A stretch of 64,000 bases of DNA. Origin: Ureibacillus sinduriensis BLB-1 = JCM 15800 (GTDB lineage: Bacteria > Bacillota > Bacilli > Bacillales_A > Planococcaceae). Below the pieces are notes generated by a model. The model saw only the letters and a program-made list of their open reading frames with translations. It ran no database searches and was not told where the DNA came from. The translations under genes and the position numbers were made by a program. Positions 47,824 through 57,647 of this stretch are shown here, one piece after another (position 1 is the stretch's first letter; the number at the start of each line of letters is the position of its first letter). Location of the stretch: the NCBI RefSeq assembly GCF_000772955.1, contig NZ_JPVO01000055.1:496001-560000 (forward strand), read 5' to 3'.

Positions 47824-47947
47824 CAATTAAAAATTCCCAACTTTTCTGATCCTTATTGTATTTAATAATGGGTGTGAATATTTGCATAACGAATAGGCAA
47901 CTATTAAAATTAGAAGTATAGTAAGCTATTAGAAAGGAAGAGATTAA

Positions 47948-48634
47948 TTGACCGCAGGAATGTATATTATTTACTTTCTAATCATCTTGATTTTGCCGAT
48001 TTATGCACAGATGAAAGTGAAAAGTACTTACAAGAAGTTTTCTCAGGTGCAATCTACAAAAAGGATGACTGGTGCTCAAGTAGCACGACAGATTTTGGAT
48101 CAACATGGATTGTTTGATGTTCGAGTAGTGCCGACACAAGGGGTTTTATCGGATCATTACAATCCAGCAACGAAAACTGTAGCGCTATCCGAAACGAACT
48201 TCTACGAATCTTCAATTGCTGGAGTCGCTGTCGCCGCACACGAAGTTGGCCATGCAATTCAACATAAAGAAGCTTATTCATTTTTAAATATACGTTCTAA
48301 ATTGGCGCCAGTGGCTAATATTACGTCGAATGCATCCTGGTTATTTGTAATGATTGGTATTATCGCATCCAGTTCAGGCTTATTATTGCTAGGTATAGCT
48401 TTGCTTCTTGCAGGTGTTTTATTCCAGGTAGTAACACTGCCAGTGGAATTTGATGCTTCCAAGCGTGCAATGAATGAAGTGGTGTCTTTAGGATTAATTG
48501 CTAATAATGAAGAGCGTTCCGCGAAGAAAGTGCTAAATGCAGCTGCCATGACTTATGTAGCGGCTGCAGCGGTAGCAGTATTGGAACTTTTACGTTTAGT
48601 CCTTATCTACACGGGAATGAGATCTGACGACTAA
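47948..48634 (+). CDS. Zinc metallopeptidase, YugP family
   Basis: 228 residues. The HExxH zinc motif is AAHEVGHAIQH (about residue 100), flanked by membrane segments at about 4-20 and 135-170, with a third segment near 200-225. This is the integral-membrane YugP (DUF1284-like zinc peptidase) family. Substrate unknown. TTG 47948 follows GAAAGGAAGAG; ATG 47960 is a possible shorter start. In B. subtilis the sporulation gene ypjB occupies this position; the protein here is not a YpjB. Confidence 0.85.
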   Translation: MTAGMYIIYFLIILILPIYAQMKVKSTYKKFSQVQSTKRMTGAQVARQILDQHGLFDVRVVPTQGVLSDHYNPATKTVALSETNFYESSIAGVAVAAHEVGHAIQHKEAYSFLNIRSKLAPVANITSNASWLFVMIGIIASSSGLLLLGIALLLAGVLFQVVTLPVEFDASKRAMNEVVSLGLIANNEERSAKKVLNAAAMTYVAAAAVAVLELLRLVLIYTGMRSDD

Positions 48635-48645
48635 ACAAATATGAA

Positions 48646-48692
48646 AAATGCCCTAAAGGTTTGAACAATAAAACCTTTGGGGCATTTTTTGT
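48646..48692 (+). terminator. Terminator after the YugP-like gene
   Basis: AATGCCCTAAAGGTTT and AAACCTTTGGGGCATT pair (one wobble), followed by TTTTT. Confidence 0.9.
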
Positions 48693-48875
48693 TAGGCATA
48701 AATAAGTGGAAGGTTCATTTAATGGCCAGACAATTTTTCCGCTAAGCAGGAACAGAAAAATTTTTACTTATAAATAATAACTAGTTCAATAGATTAATAG
48801 AATATAGGGAACTATTCCTCAAATTATGAAAGCGCAATCATGCGCTTTGCATAACCAATATAAGGGGGGAGAGAC

Positions 48876-51074
48876 TTGAAATTTAATTTATCCAAGGTGC
48901 TGTTGTTCAGTTTTATTGTGATAATTGTTATTGCTGGTCTTGCATTTTACGCGGGTGTTTTAACTAAGAACAGTTTGGAAGATATGAAAACTGAAGAAAA
49001 TACGGGTTCATTCCACTTCGAAACAACGACGGATGAAGCAGAAAACAGTGGTAAAAGTCCTAGTCAACCTCATATAGAAGTGGAGTATGCAAAAGAAGGA
49101 TGGGCTACTCATGGTGGAGACTATTTTAATCGACGTTTTTCAGAGCTTGAGCAGATTAATCTTGAAACAATTAATGAATTGAAGCCTGAGTGGGTTACGA
49201 GTTTAGGGGCAAGCCTCGATATGAAGTTTTCTGGCGAAGCAACCCCGATTGTGGTGGATGGGATTATGTATATTGCAACTGCCGAAAATGATGTATTGGC
49301 ATTAGATGCAAAAACAGGTGAAAAGATTTGGGAATTTCGCCCTGAAATTGAAGAAAAACTTGATACCGTTTGCTGTGGTTGGACCACTCGCGGGGTGGCG
49401 GTTGCAGATGGGAAAGTGTTTGCCGGTTTATTAGATGCGAGGTTAGTGGCTTTAGATCAACAAACTGGTGAGTTGCTTTGGGAAACTGAGGTGGCAGATT
49501 GGGAAGAGGGTTATACGATTACCAGTGCGCCACTTTATTATAATGGCAAGGTATACACAGGAGTTGCAGGTGGAGAGTATGGAATTCGAGGAAGAATAAT
49601 GGCTTATGATGCTGAATATGGACATGAAGTATGGCGATGGTATACAATTCCAACACCTTACGAAAAAAATGGGGATACTTGGCCGGATGACGAAGATAAA
49701 AATTGGCTGCATGGTGGAGCGCCAGTTTGGAACACCCCTGCGGTAGATCCAGAACTGGGGACGATTTACTTTGTAACAGGCAATACTGCTCCTGACTTGG
49801 ATGGAAGTAAGCGGGAAGGGGATAACCTTTATGCAAACTCCATAGTTGCTTTAAATGCTGAAACAGGTGAGTATGTATGGCATTTCCAACAAGTTCATCA
49901 TGATATTTGGGACTTGGATCCTACAAATCCTGTGATATTATTTGATGTCGAAATCGATGGAGAAACTAGAAAAGCACTTGGCGAAGCTGGGAAGACCGGA
50001 TGGATATACTTCCTGGATCGAGAAACTGGGGAACCGCTAATAGGCATCGAGGAAAAAGAAGTACCTCAGCTTGCGAAGCAAAAAACTTCGCCGACACAGC
50101 CATTCCCAGTGGGCGATTCCTTTGTACCACAATCCATTACGGAAGAAGATGTAGAACGTGATTTAGCAGATGATTTTGAAGGGCAGATTGGATCTATTTT
50201 CACTCCTTTCTGGGATGAACCGATTACATTAAAACCATCTTCTTTTGGAGGAGCAAACTGGCCACCTTCCGCTTATTCCCCTGAAACGGAGTACTTCTAT
50301 GTGTTGGGTACAGATGCTTATGTTGCATTATCGAGACAAGATGAAGATGCATATGAAGAAGGTGGGATGTGGATTGGCAGTATTTTTGTTCCTGTAAATG
50401 ATGCACCGATGCGGGGAACAATAACGGCCATGGATGTAAAAACCAATACTATAGCTTGGCAAGTTGTTTGGGATGCGAATGCATATTCGGGAGTGCTGGC
50501 TACTGCTGGTGACTTAATTTTTGTGGGGCATAATGATGGACGCCTTATTGCATTCAATGCGAAAACCGGTGAAGAAGTATGGAGTTACAAAATGGATGCC
50601 GGTGCGAATGCTCCGTCTGTAACCTATGAAATTAATGGTGAACAATATCTTTCCATCTTTGCAGCAGGGAATTCTTTAGCCGGCTCTGTCCATGGCGATA
50701 AAGTATATACATTCAAAATGAATGGCAGCTGGGATGGTACACCAATTGATGCTTCGGAAAAAAATGATGGTGGCGCGTTGACAGGTAAAGACCCGATAGA
50801 AACTGATACGACTGGTGACACCAGTGATTCATTTGAGTTAGGTCTTTCCATTTATGAGGGTAACTGTTTATCTTGTCATGGAAATATGGGTGAAAATGGC
50901 CATAACGGACCAAATCTGCAATTATCCGAGTTGGCAGAAAACTATGACGGTGTTGTAGATAGAATCAATAATGGGGGATCCACAATGCCGGCATTCAAAA
51001 CGATTTTAACTGAAGAAGAAGTTAAAGAAGTTGCGCGTTATGTAAATGAAGTATTATCGAAAGCGGATGAATGA
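48876..51074 (+). CDS. PQQ-type quinohaemoprotein dehydrogenase with C-terminal cytochrome c
   Basis: 732 residues. An N-terminal membrane helix (about 8-27) is followed by an eight-bladed PQQ propeller (about 70-640). Visible landmarks: vicinal Cys pair CC at 166-167, the metal-ligand region GGEYGIRG (Glu 234), TGNTAPD (Asn 303), and HHDIWDLD with the likely catalytic Asp 346. A cytochrome c domain ends the protein, with CLSCH near 664 and a Met in MPAF. It should oxidise an alcohol or sugar outside the cell and pass electrons to its own haem and then to the respiratory chain. No pqq synthesis genes are in the window. TTG 48876 follows AAGGGGGGAG. The substrate is unknown. Confidence 0.9.
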   Translation: MKFNLSKVLLFSFIVIIVIAGLAFYAGVLTKNSLEDMKTEENTGSFHFETTTDEAENSGKSPSQPHIEVEYAKEGWATHGGDYFNRRFSELEQINLETINELKPEWVTSLGASLDMKFSGEATPIVVDGIMYIATAENDVLALDAKTGEKIWEFRPEIEEKLDTVCCGWTTRGVAVADGKVFAGLLDARLVALDQQTGELLWETEVADWEEGYTITSAPLYYNGKVYTGVAGGEYGIRGRIMAYDAEYGHEVWRWYTIPTPYEKNGDTWPDDEDKNWLHGGAPVWNTPAVDPELGTIYFVTGNTAPDLDGSKREGDNLYANSIVALNAETGEYVWHFQQVHHDIWDLDPTNPVILFDVEIDGETRKALGEAGKTGWIYFLDRETGEPLIGIEEKEVPQLAKQKTSPTQPFPVGDSFVPQSITEEDVERDLADDFEGQIGSIFTPFWDEPITLKPSSFGGANWPPSAYSPETEYFYVLGTDAYVALSRQDEDAYEEGGMWIGSIFVPVNDAPMRGTITAMDVKTNTIAWQVVWDANAYSGVLATAGDLIFVGHNDGRLIAFNAKTGEEVWSYKMDAGANAPSVTYEINGEQYLSIFAAGNSLAGSVHGDKVYTFKMNGSWDGTPIDASEKNDGGALTGKDPIETDTTGDTSDSFELGLSIYEGNCLSCHGNMGENGHNGPNLQLSELAENYDGVVDRINNGGSTMPAFKTILTEEEVKEVARYVNEVLSKADE

Positions 51075-51105
51075 TGACAGCCTTTCCAAATAATAATGAC
51101 GTGTA

Positions 51106-51148
51106 AAAATGAGCGCTTGGAATAAATAAATCCAAGCGCTCTCATTTA
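51106..51148. terminator. Bidirectional terminator between the quinohaemoprotein gene and the YitT gene
   Basis: AAATGAGCGCTTGGA and TCCAAGCGCTCTCATTT form a stem of 14-15 bp with A and T flanks, suited to both converging genes. Confidence 0.9.
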
Positions 51149-51211
51149 GTTATTTTTTAATTGACCATAGTTCTGGCTAGTTCAGTTAGTATCGGAAACT
51201 TAAGTGACCCG

Positions 51212-52060
51212 TTACTCATCAATCCTGAAGCCTTCCCCGGTAACATCTTTTACATCAATTATGGAAACAAACGCATTCGAATCAATGGCTCGTATAATCG
51301 ATTTTAGTCTTACTAATTCATTTCGCGCCACAATACAGTATAAAACATCCTTCGATTGTTTTGTGTAATGACCATACCCATGGAAGACCGTTACTCCTCG
51401 TTCCATTTTCTCAGAAATCAAATTCGCAATTTCATTGGGGTTGTTTGAAATGATAAGTGCTGCTTTAGCAGTGTAAGCACCTTCTTGAACCATGTCAATA
51501 ACTCTGGCTCCAACGTAAACAGCAACAAGTGTATACATCATGGAACGCGCATCTAAAAATGTCATCCAGGACGCCAAAATGACGAACGCATCAAATATAA
51601 ACATTGTGCGGCCCATACTCCATCCGACGTGTTTGTTCGTAACGCGTGCGATAATATCCACACCACCTGTTGTTCCACCGCATCGGAATATGATCCCGAG
51701 GCCTACTCCAACAAATACACCTGCAAACAAGGAAGCAAGTAATAAATCATTTTGTAGGTCAAGGGCGAATTGGTATACTTGGAAAATTCTAAGGAAGACT
51801 GAAACTGCTACCGTTCCAATAATGGTATAGATAAATTCCCTGCGGCCAAATTGTTTCCAACCCAAAATGAACATTGGAATATTAAGAATGAGATTCAATA
51901 TGGCCGGATCCCAGTTCAGTGTGAAGTATAAAATCAATGTGATTCCACTAAAGCCACCTTCACCGAGCTCATTTTGCATATTAAAATGTACAAAGCCAAA
52001 ACTATAAATTGCCGCACCTAATAAGATTCCGATAATATTTTTGATTTTTAGACCTTTCAA
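51212..52060 (-). CDS. ypjC: YitT-family membrane protein (YpjC-like)
   Basis: About 282 residues: five or six membrane segments in the first 190 residues (GFVHFNMQNELGEGGFSGITLILY is typical of the family), then a cytoplasmic DUF2179 domain (VFHGYGHYTKQSKDVLYCIVARNEL, in parts). YpjC lies at this place in Bacillus. The function is unknown. TTG 52060 follows GGAGG on the minus strand; ATG 52078 overlaps that site and is less likely. Confidence 0.85.
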   Translation of the reverse strand: MKGLKIKNIIGILLGAAIYSFGFVHFNMQNELGEGGFSGITLILYFTLNWDPAILNLILNIPMFILGWKQFGRREFIYTIIGTVAVSVFLRIFQVYQFALDLQNDLLLASLFAGVFVGVGLGIIFRCGGTTGGVDIIARVTNKHVGWSMGRTMFIFDAFVILASWMTFLDARSMMYTLVAVYVGARVIDMVQEGAYTAKAALIISNNPNEIANLISEKMERGVTVFHGYGHYTKQSKDVLYCIVARNELVRLKSIIRAIDSNAFVSIIDVKDVTGEGFRIDE

Positions 52061-52531
52061 TAAAAAACCTCCAAACATTCACAATAAATAATCTATATCA
52101 CTACCGGGTTCAAATTCCGGATGCTAACTTGTAGTATGACCCCACCTATTTATTTATATAAAAATAACAGGGTGGGATGTATGCCATAACCTACACGATT
52201 ATAGAAGGAAATAACAATATTTTGCAGCGTCATCCATTGGCGTCGACTCAATTAAACGAAGAGGGTTGGTCTAACGAAGTGCTTACATAAAATAACCAAC
52301 CATTTGCAGTTTCACTTTATTATGTTGTATTTTTCTTCTTTTGACAACATAGCCCTTTATTATATACGATGTTAGTAAGTGCGTGGTATGATGTCGAATA
52401 GGGATTTACTCGCGTAAAATTAGTGATGAATACATAGTTGAAATTAAGAACTAGTTATTTCTTCCCGACTTAGGGCTAATAAAAACAACTCTTAAACTTA
52501 GGTAATAGATTGAATCTACTGAGATACATAG

Positions 52532-52723
52532 CGGTTATTTGGTCGGTGGACACCTCCGGAAAATTTAGGAGACTTTTTCAATTTAGTATGCTATCAAGCT
52601 GTGCTAGGTATCCAATTAGATGACCCTTTTTTAGCCCAGAGGAAAAAACTTATGGAAGATTTAATTAGAGGACATGAAGGGATGGGTAATTGTGACAATT
52701 CGAGTGGCAATAGCAGGAAGTAG
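52532..52723 (+). pseudogene. Possible remnant of a gene before dapB (ypjD position)
   Basis: An open frame without start codon or ribosome-binding site encodes LGDFFNLVCYQAVLGIQLDD and [17 protein letters not shown], a protein-like helical stretch. It resembles the last part of MazG-type NTP pyrophosphohydrolases, and ypjD (MazG-like) is the gene before dapB in B. subtilis. No upstream part can be recognised in any frame between 52061 and 52532. It runs into the dapB start in another frame. A weak call. Confidence 0.35.
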
Positions 52724-53489
52724 AGGGAAAATGGGTTCGGAAGCAGTAAAAACTGTTTGTAACCGTGAAGGAATGGAGCTTGTCGCAGCCTTGGATTACA
52801 AACACGTAGGGGACAGTTTGGCAGAGCTCGAAATGTTTCCTTCCAATCTGGATGTACCTATTTATACAAACTTAACTCAATTAATCACCGAATCAAAACC
52901 GGATGTACTGATTGATTTAACAAATCCACATTCTGTTTATGAGCATACAAAAGAAGCAATGTTGCATAATGTGCGAACGGTTGTGGGGACAACCGGTTTT
53001 ACCGATGAGCAACTGGAAGAGCTGACTAATCTTGCAAAAGTAGGCAAGGTCGGATGTATTATCGCTCCAAACTTTGCAATAGGCGCCGTTTTAATGATGA
53101 AATTCGCAAAAGAAGCTGCGAAATATATGCCGCATGTTGAAATCATTGAATTACATCATGATCGTAAATTAGACGCTCCATCTGGTACGGGCAAGAAAAC
53201 AGCACAGATGATAGCGGAAGTGCGAGAAGCAACAAAGCAGGGTCATGAATTTGAAACAGAAACAATGCCGGGAGCAAGAGGCGCGGATTTTGAAGGAATG
53301 CGCATCCATTCGGTACGTTTACCTGGTTTAGTGGCGCATCAAGAAGTTCTCTTTGGTGGAGAAGGGCAAATGCTAACGATTCGTCACGATTCCTATAATC
53401 GGGAATCCTTTATGGGTGGCGTGGTTTACTGTGTTGAGAAAGTTATGACACTGGAAGAATTAGTATACGGATTAGAAAATATCCTATAA
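52692..53489 (+). CDS. dapB: 4-hydroxy-tetrahydrodipicolinate reductase
   Basis: About 265 residues. The nucleotide site is [14 protein letters not shown], the catalytic region is [19 protein letters not shown] (His and Lys, about residue 155), and [15 protein letters not shown] is conserved. It acts in lysine and meso-diaminopimelate synthesis, and so in dipicolinate supply for spores. GTG 52692 has AAGGGATGGG upstream at about 10 nt; ATG 52674 has its GAGGA too near. It is followed by mgsA after 15 bp. Confidence 0.96.
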   Translation: MTIRVAIAGSRGKMGSEAVKTVCNREGMELVAALDYKHVGDSLAELEMFPSNLDVPIYTNLTQLITESKPDVLIDLTNPHSVYEHTKEAMLHNVRTVVGTTGFTDEQLEELTNLAKVGKVGCIIAPNFAIGAVLMMKFAKEAAKYMPHVEIIELHHDRKLDAPSGTGKKTAQMIAEVREATKQGHEFETETMPGARGADFEGMRIHSVRLPGLVAHQEVLFGGEGQMLTIRHDSYNRESFMGGVVYCVEKVMTLEELVYGLENIL

Positions 53490-53504
53490 GAATGGAGATT
53501 TAAT

Positions 53505-53909
53505 ATGAAAATTGCTCTAATTGCGCACGATCGCAAAAAAGATAGTCTAGTTGAGTTTGCCATTGCATATAAAGAGATACTGTCCGAGCACGAACTCTTC
53601 GCAACAGGGACGACGGGGCAACGCATTTCGGATGAAGTCGGCCTGAAAATAACAAGATTCCGTTCAGGTCCCTTGGGTGGGGATCAACAAATTGGTTCCA
53701 TGATCGCCAACAATGATATGGATATGGTCATCTTCTTCCGGGATCCCCTAACTGCCCAGCCACATGAACCTGATGTGACGGCACTTGTTCGACTATGCGA
53801 TGTATACCATATTCCTTTGGCAACAAATATGGGAACGGCAGAAATTTTGCTAAAAGGTCTGCAAGAAGGATTTGTTGATTGGCGATTAATCCAAGAAAGA
53901 CGCAATTAA
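53505..53909 (+). CDS. mgsA: Methylglyoxal synthase
   Basis: 134 residues. [11 protein letters not shown] at the N-terminus, [10 protein letters not shown] (phosphate site), the catalytic Asp in [10 protein letters not shown], and [15 protein letters not shown] are all conserved. It turns dihydroxyacetone phosphate into methylglyoxal, an overflow bypass of glycolysis. In B. subtilis it lies between dapB and bshB1. RBS ATGGAG. Confidence 0.97.
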   Translation: MKIALIAHDRKKDSLVEFAIAYKEILSEHELFATGTTGQRISDEVGLKITRFRSGPLGGDQQIGSMIANNDMDMVIFFRDPLTAQPHEPDVTALVRLCDVYHIPLATNMGTAEILLKGLQEGFVDWRLIQERRN

Positions 53910-54093
53910 AGATAGAGATAACTTAAGAATGAAGAAATACTGTTAATCATTTAAATATATAGTGAACTTCTGACGGATGCTTTTTTGATTTTTATGAACA
54001 ATATAGCATAAATGAATCTACACATATTTGATTAATTAATTTGTTTTCTAGGTTTAAGTAATTAATTATTTGTATAGAGAGGACGAACGTCGG

Positions 54094-55230
54094 ATGAGAA
54101 GATTGAAAATCGGTATTACATGTTACCCAACGGTCGGTGGATCAGGAGTTCTTGCAACAGAACTAGGAAAGATGCTGGCTGAGAGGGGACATGAAATACA
54201 CTTTATAACATCAAGTGTACCTTTTCGACTGAATAAAATTTACCCAAATGTATTTTTTCACGAAGTCGAAGTTAATAATTACTCAGTTTTCCAGTATCCA
54301 CCATATGATCTTGCACTGGCAAGCAAGATGGCTGATGTTATTAAAGAAAAGAAATTAGATGTTTTACATGTTCACTATGCAATTCCGCATGCAGTTTGTG
54401 CGGTGCTGGCTCGCGAAATGTCTGGTGAAAACATCGGGATACTTACAACATTGCATGGAACGGATATTTCGGTTTTGGGCCAGGACTCGACTATGGCTCA
54501 GGCAATAAAGTATGGGATTGAAAAATCTGACATTGTGACGACTGTCTCAGATGCCTTAAAGGAACAGACGTATCAGTTGATTGATCCAAAAAAGGAGATA
54601 GAGACCGTATACAATTTCGTGGATGAGTCCGTATTCAAACCAATTGATTCGAGTAATTTAAAGACGCAATATGGGATAGGCGAAAATGAACGTGTTCTTA
54701 TTCATGTATCAAATTTCCGCAAAATTAAAAACGTGCCGGATATCATCAATACGTTTTTTAAAGTTCGGGAAGAAATGCCTGCGAAACTTCTTTTGGTCGG
54801 AGATGGACCGGAAAAACAAAGAATGGTGGATTTGGTCAAGTGCTCACCATTTAAAGAAGATGTCCTATTCTTAGGAAAACAAGAAAACGTAGCGGAGTTA
54901 TATGGGTTGAGCGACTTAAAATTATTATTGTCGGAAACGGAGTCATTTGGTTTAGTTCTGCTGGAAGGGATGGCTTGCGGTGTACCTGGTATCGGAACAA
55001 ATGTTGGCGGCATACCTGAAGTCATTCAGCATGGAGAAAATGGCTTTATCGTTGAACCGGGTGATGTTGCGGGAGCAGCCAGATACGCAATCGAATTATT
55101 ACAAGATGAAGAGAAGCTGATTCAATTCCGACAAGCCGCCATTACTTCCATCCAAACAAAATTTTTGGCAAAACCGATTATTGATCATTATGAGCAACTA
55201 TATGAACGATTGGTGGCTCTTCGTGTATGA
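54094..55230 (+). CDS. bshA: Bacillithiol glycosyltransferase BshA
   Basis: About 378 residues, GT-B fold family 4 glycosyltransferase. The glycine-rich N-terminal loop is CYPTVGGSGVLATELG; the UDP-GlcNAc site contains LIHVSNFRKIKN, LLVGDGPEKQ and the Glu-rich motif ETESFGLVLLEGMACG. It joins GlcNAc to malate, the first step of bacillithiol synthesis. ATG 54094 follows GAGAGGACG. bshB1, normally the preceding gene, is absent. It overlaps cca by 4 bp. Confidence 0.95.
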   Translation: MRRLKIGITCYPTVGGSGVLATELGKMLAERGHEIHFITSSVPFRLNKIYPNVFFHEVEVNNYSVFQYPPYDLALASKMADVIKEKKLDVLHVHYAIPHAVCAVLAREMSGENIGILTTLHGTDISVLGQDSTMAQAIKYGIEKSDIVTTVSDALKEQTYQLIDPKKEIETVYNFVDESVFKPIDSSNLKTQYGIGENERVLIHVSNFRKIKNVPDIINTFFKVREEMPAKLLLVGDGPEKQRMVDLVKCSPFKEDVLFLGKQENVAELYGLSDLKLLLSETESFGLVLLEGMACGVPGIGTNVGGIPEVIQHGENGFIVEPGDVAGAARYAIELLQDEEKLIQFRQAAITSIQTKFLAKPIIDHYEQLYERLVALRV

Positions 55231-56411
55231 ATGTGAATAAAGAATGGCAAGCTGCCTTACGGGTAATTGACAAGATTGAACATAGCGGTTTCGAGGCAGT
55301 TATTGTGGGTGGGGCAGTTCGCGACCACCTATTGCAAAGAAGCGTCAATGATGTAGATGTTGCAACAAGTGCATTGCCTGTTGAGGTGAAAGAAATTTTT
55401 TCATCTACTGTGGATGTTGGAATCGAGCATGGAACCGTTTTGGTGTTGGACGAAGGGGAACCAATTGAAGTAACCACCTATCGTACAGAAGGTACATATA
55501 GCGATTACCGAAGACCTGAAGAAGTAGCATTTGTTCGAAATCTGGAGGAGGATTTGCAACGACGCGACTTTACAATCAATGCGATGGCTTTTACAAAGGA
55601 AGGCACGATTATCGATTTATATGGCGGCAAAGAAGATATTGATAAAAAGATCATTCGCGCAGTTGGTGATCCCAATGTTCGTTTTCGTGAAGATGCCTTA
55701 CGAATGTTAAGGGCAATTCGGTTTGGTGCACAATTAGGATTTTCTATTGAAGAGGGCACTTTAAAAGCGATACAAATGGATAGCGATCTAATTGATTTTA
55801 TTGCGAATGAACGAATTTCAATGGAGATGTCCAAAATATGGAAAAGTAAATACGTCTACTATGGACTTCAACTACTAGTGGAAACGAATTTATCGAAGTT
55901 TTTAGTTGGGCAATTGGAAGACCAGCTCGAGCATTGGCGGACATTTAAGACCGAAGACCCTGTGGTCGGTTGGGCCTACCTTTGTCTGCTCAATCGTCAA
56001 GAAGTTCAAAACATTGCTGATTTCTATCGATTGTCGAATAAAGAAAAAACTTATATCCGCAAAGTATTAAGTGCGTTTGATTCGCTCCGCCAAAATTGGA
56101 CTGCAATGGATTACTTTATCAATGAGTTGGATGTGCTTGAAGCTGCCTATGATTTCGCGCAGTGGCAAAATTTCAGGCTGCCCTTTAAAAAGGAAAAAAT
56201 TCAGGAAATTAAAAATAACTTGCCTTTGCAATCAGTAGATCAGCTTGCAATCAATGGCAATCATTTGATGAGTTGGTCCACCAGGAAAAGAGGCCCTTGG
56301 ATAAAAGTAGCATTAGATGCAGCAATTATTGCCGTTTTAAATGGCTATGTAAAAAATGACGAAGAGAAGTTGAAGGAATGGTTTATAAATGACTTTATCG
56401 ATGAAGGATAA
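55227..56411 (+). CDS. cca: CCA-adding tRNA nucleotidyltransferase
   Basis: 394 residues, class II nucleotidyltransferase. Motif A is VIVGGAVRDHLL ... DVDVATSA with the metal Asp pair, motif B is RRDFTINAMAF (about residue 112), motif C is DIDKKIIRAVGDP, motif D is REDALRMLRAIRF and motif E follows. It builds or repairs the tRNA 3'-CCA end. ATGA overlap with bshA, 23-bp overlap with birA: a tight operon. Confidence 0.97.
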   Translation: MNVNKEWQAALRVIDKIEHSGFEAVIVGGAVRDHLLQRSVNDVDVATSALPVEVKEIFSSTVDVGIEHGTVLVLDEGEPIEVTTYRTEGTYSDYRRPEEVAFVRNLEEDLQRRDFTINAMAFTKEGTIIDLYGGKEDIDKKIIRAVGDPNVRFREDALRMLRAIRFGAQLGFSIEEGTLKAIQMDSDLIDFIANERISMEMSKIWKSKYVYYGLQLLVETNLSKFLVGQLEDQLEHWRTFKTEDPVVGWAYLCLLNRQEVQNIADFYRLSNKEKTYIRKVLSAFDSLRQNWTAMDYFINELDVLEAAYDFAQWQNFRLPFKKEKIQEIKNNLPLQSVDQLAINGNHLMSWSTRKRGPWIKVALDAAIIAVLNGYVKNDEEKLKEWFINDFIDEG

Positions 56412-57375
56412 AATACTAAAACGTTTCCTTCTTGCTTCGGGTGAACCGATTTCGGGCCAGCATTTAGCAGAAGAATTAGGAATTTCCCGAACTGCAGTAT
56501 GGAAACATCTACAATCCTTGCAAGAAGAAGGGTATGCGTTTGATACAATCAAGAAGAAGGGCTATCTCCTACTAAGCAAACCGGATAGGGTGGATGCTGC
56601 GAGTGTAGCATCCATGCTGTCCACAAAACGTTTCGGTCAAACGATTCATTATATGGAAGAGTGTGCCACGACTCAAACAATTTCACATGAATTGGCGAGA
56701 AACGGGGCATTGGATGGAACGGTCGTCATTGCCGAAACTCAGACCGCCGGGAAAGGAAGAATGAGCCGCCCTTGGGAATCGACGAAAGGAAAAGGCATCT
56801 GGATGACCGTTATCATTAAACCGGATGTATTGCCACATCAGGCACCTCAATTTACATTAGTTGCCGCAGTAGCAATTGTGAATGCGATGAAATCACTGTA
56901 TAGCAGCTTCACTCCGGTCATTAAATGGCCAAATGATATTTTAATCAATGGACGTAAATGCACAGGTATCCTTACGGAAATGATTGCTGAAATGGATCGG
57001 GTTCAAGCTTTGCTGATTGGAATTGGAATCAATGTTAATCAACAGCAAGAGGATTTTCCGGAATCGCTTCACTCTATTGCCACTTCATTGAGTATTGAGG
57101 AAGGTTCACTGTTGAACCGGGCCCAGTTGGTTGGAACAATTTTAAACTATTTAGAGAAGTATAGTGATTTATATATAGCGGAGGGATTCAGCCCAATAAA
57201 AATACTTTGGGAAGAGGCATCCGGAACAATCGGCAAACAAATTAAAGCAACGACTTTGACTGAGGTGATTCAAGGAAAAGCAATCGGCATAACCGAATCG
57301 GGTGTCCTTGAAATACAACTGGAAAATGGAGAAATACGCAGTGTCTATTCAGCGGACATTGAATTGGACGAATAA
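56389..57375 (+). CDS. birA: Biotin ligase / biotin repressor BirA
   Basis: 328 residues. An N-terminal helix-turn-helix (about 1-60, SGQHLAEELGISRTAVWKHLQSL in parts) is followed by the biotin-protein ligase domain (GKGRMSRPWES with the adenylate-binding GRGxxR-like loop, KWPNDILING with the catalytic Lys) and the small C-terminal domain. It attaches biotin to acetyl-CoA carboxylase and represses biotin genes. It overlaps cca and comes before the pan operon. Confidence 0.96.
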   Translation: MTLSMKDKILKRFLLASGEPISGQHLAEELGISRTAVWKHLQSLQEEGYAFDTIKKKGYLLLSKPDRVDAASVASMLSTKRFGQTIHYMEECATTQTISHELARNGALDGTVVIAETQTAGKGRMSRPWESTKGKGIWMTVIIKPDVLPHQAPQFTLVAAVAIVNAMKSLYSSFTPVIKWPNDILINGRKCTGILTEMIAEMDRVQALLIGIGINVNQQQEDFPESLHSIATSLSIEEGSLLNRAQLVGTILNYLEKYSDLYIAEGFSPIKILWEEASGTIGKQIKATTLTEVIQGKAIGITESGVLEIQLENGEIRSVYSADIELDE

Positions 57376-57389
57376 ATATGATAGGGTTC

Positions 57390-57436
57390 AAGCTCTTTTT
57401 CATGGTGAAAAACACTTTTGAAAAGGAGCTTTCTTG
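57390..57436 (+). terminator. Terminator after birA
   Basis: AAGCTC-TTTTTCA and TGAAAA-GGAGCTT form the stem with an inner GTGAAAAACAC loop, followed by TCTTGTTCC. Confidence 0.7.
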
Positions 57437-57564
57437 TTCCATCGACAGCCTTTTAAAATAGTGTCAGAGAATCATATAAATTTGTGTACGTTTAGCGCAA
57501 AACTTGTTATAGTAGCGGTATGGACAGTATCATTTCGAACTGTACCTTTCTAGGCGTTAAACAA

Positions 57565-57647
57565 AACAATTAAAAAGATCTGCCTTGATCCAATGAGAGA
57601 CAGGGACGGAAGAAAACAACTGCGTTATCATTAGATTTTAACGACGC
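57565..57647 (+). ncRNA. Structured leader of panB, possible pan-motif RNA
   Basis: CTGCCT (about 57580) can pair with AGG-(GA)-CGG (about 57602-57609) leaving two bulged bases, and TGCGTTA/TAACG(A)CGCA makes a second hairpin (57621-57647). GACGGAAG at 57605-57612 is repeated in the 3' arm of the following terminator, so it can act as an antiterminator. The pan motif is a known candidate regulatory RNA before panB in Firmicutes; agreement with it is my inference. Confidence 0.45.
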
